A DNA stretch of 64,000 bases from Platycnemis pennipes. Taxonomy: Eukaryota; Arthropoda; Insecta; Odonata; Platycnemididae. Below are positions 55,670-64,000 of this stretch, piece by piece. Numbering within the stretch: position 1 is the first letter of the stretch; every line of letters begins with the position of its first letter. Under the pieces are notes generated by a model. That model made no database searches. It saw only the letters and a list, made by a program, of their open reading frames with translations, and was not told where the DNA came from. The position numbers and the translations under genes are program-made. Location of the stretch: assembly GCA_933228895.1 (NCBI GenBank), contig OW121854.1, forward strand, positions 4,467,131 to 4,531,130. The letters run 5' to 3'.

Positions 55670-56350
55670 GGGGTCGTTTACCATATTTTTATTTCCCGAA
55701 TCTGATAAGAGTTTTTAAAGTAAAAAGACCCGTATTTTTTCGTTCTTCAATCCGTGGAGTCGTTCTCGAGTTATGAACGGCCAAAAACTGATGTTTTCAA
55801 CCCTTTCGAAAAAATGGGCGTGCCAAGGACTCGTACGTCATCCACTTCGTCCAATCACAACTGAGATTGCTTCGCCCAATCACAATGTGGGACACACAGC
55901 TGATGGAAGCCAATGGACGTGGTTGTTTGACTCCATTCCGATTACCTCGACAGGCATAACGTATTCGACTGCGTGGTGAATAAGCAAATGAACTCCAGCA
56001 CACTTTAAGTCACACCAAATTATATACGAAAATATTTCGTTGTTCAGTTGTTTTGGGTTGTTTACAGGACGCGGCAGGATCTCTTCAGGCCTCCCCTCCC
56101 GTTCTTCCTGAAAACAGTCAAGGACATTCGATGGATGACGTAGATATCCTTTACGCAGGTCATTCGGCGGGCGCCACCTCTTGCTCATTTAAATTTTTTA
56201 TTTAATTATTGGCGAATGGCTCTGGTTAGAAAATTAATTTTTCACTAAAATTAATTTTTCGGTTCCATCTTACGATTTCCTGTACAAAAGAGCGATTTTA
56301 GTTTTGAGTAAACTTTCCCATTAATTTTTTTGTAAACTGTGAGCAGGCAT
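55670..56350 (+). repeat. dispersed repeat R2, copy 2
   Basis: Partner of 49185-49930. It lacks the SINE but has its own extra sequence of about 130 bp at 55925-56055 between the caatggacgtggttg and cggcaggatct blocks. No terminal repeats were identified. Confidence 0.75.
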
Positions 56351-57002
56351 TTGATAATTAGGGGTGGAAGAGAAGTCCAACAAAAATCAGGAGTAAGGAC
56401 GAATTCTTTATCCGAGAGCATCGTCCTCTGGTTATGTCAGCATCAGCGAGAGCGGCGGATTTTGATTCGGGATGGATAGTGATATCGTTGGCAATGACCC
56501 GGGTTGTCAGCTGGCGCCGTCAACATGTTCTCGAATTGATTGGAAGATTGCTGAGCAGTTTGTCTCCGCCCAGAATAGTTCTCGAGATATAGCCGTTTCG
56601 ACGTAGCAGTAATACCTGCCCAGTTCGCCCCGCGCCGGCCTCATTGCAATTCCCGTAAGGAACAAATCCCATCACATCGTATTAAATGGCGTTGGCCAAG
56701 TTTCTTCATCTCAAATAGTTCCTGAGATATGATGCTTATAACATAGTAATAACGGCCTTGTGTGCCCGCGGGTCTCCGTGATGTCATTGTATTTTCTAAG
56801 GTATACCGTACTGCGTTGTTCAAGGTTTATCATACTGCGTTGAATGCTACTCGCCCTTTGTCTCTACACCGAATGAAAGTTATATTGAAATTTACATTAC
56901 CTTAATACTTAATTCACTGAAGCCATGCCTTTCATGTTACGATTTACTTTTAACTTGACGATGAATTTTTCTTACATTCCCCATTATTGCAGGACTGCGC
57001 TC
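56351..57002. other. unassigned region
   Basis: Nothing recognised. Confidence 0.35.
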
Positions 57003-57130
57003 CCGGTTACCAAATGACCGTATACGAGCTGTCGCGTATACGAAATAGTTATTTACGAGTTGTCTGATTACCAAATGTCGCGGTTACGAGATGTCCGTTT
57101 TCGATGTGTCGGTTTCGACTTGACATGGAA
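57003..57130. repeat. degenerate tandem array of 14-16 bp units
   Basis: Seven to eight units of the type TACGA(G/A)(A/T)TGTC(C/G)G(T/A)T, e.g. tacgagctgtcgcgt, tacgagttgtctgat, taccaaatgtcgcggt, tacgagatgtccgtt, ttcgatgtgtcggt. Confidence 0.8.
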
Positions 57131-57884
57131 CCGATACGATGGAAGGGGTCATGAGTGTTGAGGAGACACTGGAAATACTGGCCAGACTTCGGCCGCAGTC
57201 TCAATGACGCCAGCCGAAGGTAGAGTGAATGGCTTGTGATGGAAATCGATAAAAATACGCCAAAGTCATGAGATGACCGAAGAGTAAAGAGGGTGGAGTG
57301 AACTGAGGTAGGTGAGCAATTCACTTACCTTTAGTATATATATTTAATGAAAATGTGCTGCATAGCAAGGGTTTCAGGCGAAAAACTTATTTGGCTGATG
57401 AATTGTTCGCTAATGAAGGTGGGAATTAAAGCATTAAAGTACGACCAAATGAAAACTACCTATAATAGTAATGACTTTATTGAGAACCTAGGATCTATGT
57501 CCCCTAGCTTCTAATGGAATGCATATAAAATTTGAATTACAATGTGATGCATTATATTAGATCGTACAAAACTTTGGCCAGGAGTAGAACAGTAGAAATG
57601 TCTATGTAACAAAAAGCCTCTGAGAGACTACAGTACAACAATATCGATTTGTAAAGCATAATGTCATGTGACAGAACCCTTTAAAAATTACAGAGATTTT
57701 ATGCAAAATCCGTCGGGGTGCATACTCTGACAAAAAAAGAACTGAAGGTTAACAAAACAAACAAAAAAATCTTAATTTTTTCCTTTACGTTAAGGTTAAA
57801 ACTGTTTGCATTTGAAACTAAAGTACCTTTTTAAATCGTTTGCATGACTGAGAAATATTCTACCGCTAAGGCTATTCTACCTTC
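57131..57884. other. unassigned region
   Basis: Nothing recognised. Confidence 0.35.
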
Positions 57885-58425
57885 GTAGTGGAAGTGAGCC
57901 AAAAGTATTAGATAAGCCTCACTCTTATAACCTGAGGACAAACATTTCTTTCAATGTACCCATACAAAATAAATTCCTATTCGAAAGAAGCTTTCTTTAC
58001 TTGGAGCCTAAAATTTTCAATAGCTTGCCACAGAGTATGCGAATCAACACAAACCTCAAAACGTTTTTAAATCAGGTGAAACTCTGGCTATTTGCCAGAG
58101 AAAGCATGAGTATTGAGTATGGAGCTAATTTCCAGGTTGTTCACAATATTTTTCATTTGGTTTTGTTTTACAATGTACCTATATAATATTTATGCAATAT
58201 CTATAAGCTATACCTGTATATTATGTAATTTCCCGTAGCAAAGTTTATTTGTCCAACTGGAGACATTTGTTATACTACGAGAATGTATGCTAGTATTGCT
58301 GTGTATGTATTTTGAAGGTGACCCCAACAACAGGCAAATGCCTTTGGGTTCACCTGAAGCTCCAAATCGTAATTATTTTTTTGTGTTGTTCATAACTTGC
58401 TGGAGCAATAAACATATTATTACTT
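57885..58425 (+). pseudogene. CR1/jockey-like LINE (third family) 3' end
   Basis: Codons RTNISFNVPIQNKFLFERSF, then YLEPKIFNSLPQSMRINTNL and KTFLNQVKLWLFARESM (frame 58001-58186 plus upstream) match the extreme C-terminus of many CR1/jockey-type LINE proteins. A 250-bp 3' UTR follows, ending gcaataaacatattattac near 58425. This is a different family from A and B. Confidence 0.68.
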
Positions 58426-60587
58426 TGTTGACGAGCGTAGTTTGAGTGGTAATGGAGTTTTGGTCGTGGAGATCTGCGGAAAAAAAGAAATATTAGGCAC
58501 CTTAGCCGAAAGCGGAGAGGATGATTAAGGAGGAAATGTTGAACATGATTAAGGAGGAAACGAAGTCGGAGGGATTCAAAGACGGCAAAATATCTTCGGA
58601 AATAGTGGATAATGAGGGCTCTTGAGAAAGGAGATGTGGGGGGTGGGGATTAGGACAGAGAATAGCAGTTACTGAGGGAATAAAGGCAAGCAGATCATAC
58701 GAGAATTTGCAGAAGAATCCTGGCTCTAACATTTGGATTGGTTATGAAGAGAGGTAAGATACGCCTTTTAGTGTCGGGGAATGAAACGCAAGGACTATCA
58801 AATGGCTTACAAATTTCAGTACAACTGTTGATTACTATGATACGACCCGAAACCGGAATGTTGATTGGAAAAACAGGACTCCGAGCAGTACACTCACCCA
58901 TGGGTTACGGAGTCCAGAAAAACATAACTTGCAACCTTCAGTGCTCGCATTTTCCAGGTGTTTTCCCCCATTCTGTTTTGATTTTTCGAATATGAGATCC
59001 TTTTCATTTCCTAGTTAAGCTTGAAAGTTTCTCTCACAAGTGATGATGCTCAGAATCATTACTTCCCAATTATACTTCTAGCTATTCGTATATAAGCTTT
59101 TGTATTTTCGTTCAAGACTGTAGTAATGGCATTTATTTGTACTTCATTATTAAATACGTATTCTAAATACCCAAAATATATTTCTAATTATTAATGATTT
59201 TGCAATTACCTAAAACAGCGATTGATTCACCTTTTATCTGTGGATTTCCTTTCCTGCAAATGTACATGCTATACCATGTATGTAGGTGCGGGGATTCGTT
59301 TTCTATAACCACACAGTGCCAGTAGAGTAGTAGAGGACACGGAAGACAGCATATCTTGAACAGAATATACCTTGAAGAGAATGAAGCAATGGTAGCAACC
59401 AAACTGACCGATGGATTTGGTGCTAAAGGGCTTGCTAGGATTAAAAAAAACTCCCTTATACTGAGGTCTGCTATATTATACCTTCGCAGCATCGTCACTG
59501 GTGATCAAAACCACACATTTGACACAGCTTTCCTTTCAATGTGATCTCAAGAAAACTATATGATAGACTTGTTACTAAATTCATTCCAAAAATATATAGC
59601 GCATGAAATTTATCTGAAAACTCATTTTTCGGAGCACCATCATTGGACTTAATAACAATATTTTTCCATCTTTCTTTTGAAACTTAAGTTATTTCCCTTC
59701 TTTCCGTTATTAATCTGGGAGACTTGTCAGTGGTGTTATTTCGTTGTGTTTAATTATGATTGCTTGGATTTATTAATTACGCAGTACTTTTTGGAGTGGT
59801 ATGAGTGCAGCAGCTGATATCATCTCTCAAATAGTAATGTGAGGGGCAAATCCCGTTGTTGGACGTCGTTTGCAGTCAATTCAAATAATAGCCGTGCTGG
59901 AGAGCATTTCCTTCCTGGCCTTCAGAGCATTAAAATTAATTCGTGTTGGTTAATGCTGTCACGGGCGTCAGATCTTGTCCAAACCAAGGACGTGAGATTG
60001 TCAAAATCAATTACGTGATCTCCGTTTAATAAATCCGCCGGCCTACAATGACATTGCATTGTTTTTGCATTCCTCCACGCACTTTCCTGAAAGTCAGGAT
60101 CAAGGTTATATGTGTGACTTTTAATGATCTCTCTAATAGCCTCTGAACCTCTTAGTATAATAGTTTTTAAATCCAAGCAGGCTCATTAGCACAAAATTGT
60201 TTGGTCAATTTGGCATGCTGCTACCATTGATGTTTTGTTGACCACCTTCAGGGTATGCTTCATTCCCTGTTCTGCGCATTTGGTGATGTCTTCGTGCGAC
60301 CTCAATTCTCAGAGAAACAATTTCGAATAACTTACCCTCGACTTACGAGACGTGAGACGTTTTAGTTCTCCGCCAACGAGTGAGTTGTCGTTAGGCTTCC
60401 CCCGCGCGCTCCCCTCCCAGCAATTTCCCTATCCACCTATTTTTCTATTGTGATTTCCGGACAGCGGCAGCTGAAAACGACTTGAGCGTATCGAATCAGT
60501 TTAACAGCTGAAAAGTACAACGCGTACGTCGTAATACATTTTTGTTATTGAATAGTGTTATCTAGTTGATATACTTTCACTGTGTTT
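58426..60587. other. long unassigned region
   Basis: About 2.2 kb without recognisable elements. Short frames (58738-58995, 59498-59184, 60176-59922) are featureless. 60340-60470 is relatively GC-rich. A candidate for unique DNA. Confidence 0.35.
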
Positions 60588-61195
60588 CAAAATGTCCTTC
60601 TTTCCATGCATAGCTGTAAATACATCGAATAATATGAAGAACACGAGTACGTCGGTGGACAGCATAGGTAGTTGCATGTTCATGGTATAAGTTCCTTAGG
60701 TCAACCAAAGTAACAGCATGTTTTTGCATGCAAGAGTAGTATCTGTTCCTGCCTGATTATAAAACTTATAAAGCTTTATAATCAGGGCCTCGATCATGGA
60801 TCTCAATAACGCGTGCGCTAGCGTTATCGTTATTTTTTTATTTAACTTATCTCAGAGAGAACGTGATATCCATTCTTCATTTTTCGCACAGCACTTCAAC
60901 TCGCTTATTACAATCAGTGGAGCGAATTTTATTGACGGTTACTGTTTAACCCTGCGCTACTCTACGGGTAAGCGTTAACGATAAAGATTGCGATAACGCT
61001 AAAGATAGATCCGTGATTCCACACCAGGATATGCTTACTTTGCTATTTTTATCTTATTTGAAATTGTGAAGTTTACACTAGAATATGATTACTAATCCTC
61101 TTTTAATGGAGAATATGTAATTATTTGTTTGGTGTGAATTCACCCAATGCCACACACTTTTATGGTGATTTGCATGGTATTTTATAGATGCAGAT
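60588..61195 (+). mobile_element. LINE family A (A2) 3' end interrupted by a MITE
   Basis: Starts at the FKMSFFPCIAV codons, continues through the UTR (gttgcatgttcatggtata.., aacagcatgtttttgcatgc), is broken at about 60742-61027, and resumes at atgcttactttgctatttttatc to the end (ccacacacttttatggtgatttgcatggtatttt-atagatg). Confidence 0.78.
60753..61027. mobile_element. MITE-like insertion with inverted ends
   Basis: A perfect 11-bp hairpin CTGATTATAAA/TTTATAATCAG (60753-60785) leads into a unit whose ends are inverted copies: ATCATGGATCT..TAGCGTTATCGTTA against its counterpart near 60975-61015 (aacgataaag..cgataacgcta..agatccgtgat). No coding capacity. Exact ends and target duplication are not settled. 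Confidence 0.6.
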
Positions 61196-62112
61196 GAAAA
61201 TGAACTGTACAATTGACTTATCCTTCGTATTGACAAACACCTGAATCATGACTAAGGGATCCAATGGCAGAGCACGACATCCTGAATATATTACTGAATT
61301 TGAATTAATGATGGGCGAGTCAAGTTGGGACAGCCATGATATCTGAGAGGAATGTTTTCTTTCCACGCCAAGCAAATAATTTCATTCGCTCATCGTTTGA
61401 ACCAGAGTGCTTTCCTCGATTGCTCATGATTGACTCAGCAAGACGCAATTTGTTTCTTTTGGCTTAAACATGGTCTCTCCCTCGTAGATCTCAACTTGCT
61501 GCATGCCTCCCAAATCCATTGTCTTAAAGGTCAATTTGTCAATGCCTTTCACACCTCTCCATCTCTTACTCTTGCATCAAGTAATTCTCCATTCATCTCT
61601 ATGTGTGTATATATATTTCCCCCTTTAACACCTCCGCTTCCAATTTGCCTCTCAATCAGTCTCCTTTGTCTTCTACCTTCCTCTCTCCAATCCATAGTCC
61701 CCAGTGATGCCGTCAAACCGCCAACTCACCCTCTTTCAACCTTTTCAAACTCCCTCCCCCGCCCCTCTTAACCCCTCAAACTTCTTCGCAAAGAAAAAGG
61801 ACCAACATCTCTCAAAATATTTCTCGTTTCTCAGCAGAAAGAAGCATCCGAAATCCTTTGAGTTCGGACATAATAATTTTTTAGGAAAGGGTAATACTTC
61901 TTCCAATGCACTGTAATTCTGCGGGTTGCTGAGATTAAACTATCTAATAATAATCTCGGAAATCAGGTAAATTACTGAAATGTTCAACATAATGACGATG
62001 ATGATCAAAATATGCCTTATAAACATCTATAGTAAGTAGCAGACATTACCTTCTGCTAAGTATAGCCCTGGAAGGATTATTTCTGCTAAGTTACGTTGAG
62101 GATCATCCTTCG
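61196..62112. other. unassigned region with pyrimidine-rich block
   Basis: 61600-61790 is strongly C/T-rich like a PLE tail, but no endonuclease or CUGANGA motif is attached. The frame 61430-61771 (113 codons) is a composition artefact. Confidence 0.35.
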
Positions 62113-62610
62113 GTGATAACGCAATGGAAATATATATCGCGTACTAATAAACAGGACAAAATGGCGTATGCTATGACGCTAACAAGGCCACACGGTTTAG
62201 ACGTTATAGCGTCAAACAGCAATCGGTTTTCATCCAGGCATATTACCAAACTAAACGAAGTAGCAGCCAACCTAGCATATTTTTCTCTCCCGCAAATATT
62301 AAAGTTACTCGCTAAATTCATTATTCCCTCAGTCGAGCACACCGTCAATCGCCATGTCATGTCATGGCTGTTGGGAAGCAGATGGAAGGCATTGCTGTTG
62401 GCATTCGGCGTCGAGATTTCTGACGAAAGTTTGATGCGGAGGAGATTCCTGAAATCGTCGCCGCTCTCGGCGTCAAAACAATCCTATTTGAACACAGTGT
62501 TTATTAGTCTGATTAAAATCAGATATATGTCGAAGTCGTCTCCTATTGGTGGCTGCGCCGAACTGTTAACTGACCACAACCGGTCAGTTAACAATAACAA
62601 AGCGCTTTAA
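62113..62610 (+). other. 165-codon open frame of unknown nature
   Basis: The plus frame is open for 165 codons, and the minus strand is also open for 85 codons over 62360-62103. I recognise neither protein. The plus product has a serine-rich C-terminal part and no clear membrane or catalytic motif. Long double-strand openness suggests a piece of an unrecognised transposon or composition effect. Its end overlaps a perfect hairpin (62564-62593). Confidence 0.3.
62564..62593. repeat. perfect 12-bp hairpin
   Basis: TGTTAACTGACC and GGTCAGTTAACA separated by ACAACC. Not a T-run terminator. Confidence 0.9.
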
Positions 62611-63415
62611 CGGGAGAGTGTTAATGTAACATGCTAGAGTTTGTTTGCGTGTAAAAGTAACGTATATGCTATTATAATTACTGACAATAATAATAATCAG
62701 CAATGATATTTATAAAAAATTAATAGTACGAGCCTTTGATGGATTTTGTTAAGCCTTATTTTTGATTTTTTGAACGACTTTTGATTGATTTTTAAAAACT
62801 TTTTCCTGTTTTTATATATTTTTATAGCAATTATTTATAATGAAGAGGGTAATATTTGTCTTCTCTTAATACGCCCACCGCCATTGCCTAATATGTTGTA
62901 AACATTTGGGAATAGTAATGAACATCAAAGCGGAACATTTTTATTTTCCGCGGAAAAAAGTTAGTTCCTAAATAATACGACCCCTCAGTGCCAAAGATGA
63001 CCAATTTTGGATTTACAGCCACCGGAACCTGATTAAATTATTAGAAAATGACAAATTCCTAATCATTCAACCAATTGCTCAATTAAAAAGCACACATATT
63101 ATAACAGAGTAGAAAGAGATTCCTAGAAGATCCAAAACACAAAATACCAGAAGAACAGACATCACAAACACAAGACAAAATACTTCAAAAATCACGTAAT
63201 CAAAGTACAACGTAAAGCAACCCAAAATCGTACATTAATCCCACAATCTTATGCTCGAAATTCACATAAAAATTGTTTTTCCATGAAGAACACTCAATTC
63301 ACATCTCTAAAAATTGTTTCCCATGAAGAACATATTGTTCGTCACCCAAAAAACTGCAGATAACTAATAAAACTCTACAAAAAACCCTTTCGAGAGAGCT
63401 ACGCTAAGAAGCAGC
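62611..63415. other. AT-rich spacer
   Basis: Nothing recognised. A short direct repeat (ttcccatgaagaaca) occurs at about 63280 and 63315. Confidence 0.35.
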
Positions 63416-63680
63416 GGCGTGGGAAGTGGGGAGAAGGGGGGGGGGGTATTCAGCCCCCCCCCCCCTCCCAGAATTTGCCCCGGGCCCTTGAGAAATGAGT
63501 CTGCATTAATAAATTAATTAAATTTCACTCGTTTCCAGCTTGCCTTTTCCCTTCTGACGCATATTCTACCACCGTCATATGCACTTTTACCGGAATTCTA
63601 ATCTCTACTCCCTCCTATCCGCAAAAAAATCCTGGCCCTTTTCAAGGTTGGCCCCTCCCAGCAAAAATATTTCCAACGCC
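63416..63680. mobile_element. G-rich MITE, copy 2
   Basis: Reverse-orientation relative of 32939-33187, ends GGCGTGGGAA / TTCCAACGCC. A long G run followed by a long C run (63438-63472) can form a strong hairpin. The remaining 320 bp to the window end hold nothing recognised. Confidence 0.8.
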
Positions 63681-64000
63681 CCAGTCGAGAAGGCTTCAGG
63701 CTGAAAAGGAATCGCGAAAGACAAAAGCCTTTGCGGAAACACACAATATGCGAGATTTGTTAAATCGGAGTGAGCGATGAATCCCCTTGATCTATTGCAC
63801 GAAAAGACTATTGACAAAGATATACGAAGCATAAGACATACTCATGACGTGACACTCTATCTTCTATCTGTGCCGCTAGGCAGTGCTGCGGACGCTTCCA
63901 AGCAGACGGGTGAACTCCGTTAAAGCTTATTTAACTAGTATCTGACGTATATTTATCCAGTGAAATAATCATGATTAACTTTTGATAAATTATTTAAAAT

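Noticed and set aside
61430..61916. 113-codon plus-strand frame as a gene
   Set aside because: Low-complexity pyrimidine-rich DNA produces a Pro/Ser/Leu-rich frame; no domain and no support.
1..64000. CRISPR array, bacterial operons or ribosome-binding sites
   Set aside because: The content is eukaryotic transposable elements; no regularly spaced repeats with unique spacers or compact gene runs were found.

Overview
The window looks like non-genic, repeat-dense nuclear DNA from an animal, most likely an arthropod. That placement rests only on the mix of element families seen: RTE-like and CR1/jockey-like LINEs with short simple-sequence tails, several Penelope-like elements (PLEs) with GIY-YIG endonucleases, a Transib (RAG1-related) DNA transposon, a Helitron, tRNA-derived SINEs and MITEs. 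I recognised no host gene, rRNA or functional tRNA gene. Nearly every readable protein stretch belongs to a transposable element, and almost all are broken by stops, frameshifts, truncations or later insertions.

Layout. 1-2.8 kb: RTE-like LINE pieces. 3.5-4.3 kb: a LINE 'family B' 3' end carrying extra PLE sequence. 5.3-10 kb: LINE family A, family B and RTE-like fragments. 11.1-12.0 kb: Helitron with a helicase remnant. 12.0-12.9 kb: PLE endonuclease end. 13.5-23.4 kb: more LINE fragments, a PLE 3' end, an internally inverted RTE-like copy and a SINE. 25.7-27.7 kb: LINE B inserted in LINE A. 27.7-33.7 kb: a PLE split by a 4.2-kb Transib element and by a MITE. 34.1-35.6 kb: LINE A. 35.7-38.5 kb: a second PLE split by an RTE-like fragment and a LINE B copy. 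38.6-41.1 kb: a young PLE insertion of two head-to-head copies with near-identical inverted arms and the only long intact ORF. 41.4-64 kb: sparser LINE, MITE, SINE and unclassified repeat copies, a truncated second Transib end, minisatellites and long stretches with nothing recognisable.

The most striking object is the Transib element at 28584-32780. It is flanked by a perfect 5-bp duplication CGACG, begins and ends with CACAGTG (identical to the RAG recombination-signal heptamer), and has inverted repeats of about 1 kb instead of the short ones I would expect. Its transposase gene is frameshifted and lacks the C-terminal part, so it could move only with outside help. Second is evidence for LINE 3' transduction: LINE B inserted in the 35.7-38.5 kb PLE, and the LINE B copy at 3.5 kb carries the same 181 bp of that PLE downstream of its own 3' end, followed by a fresh (GATGTA)n tail. 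Several PLE 3' regions also carry CUGANGA-stem-GAA(A) patterns resembling hammerhead ribozymes.
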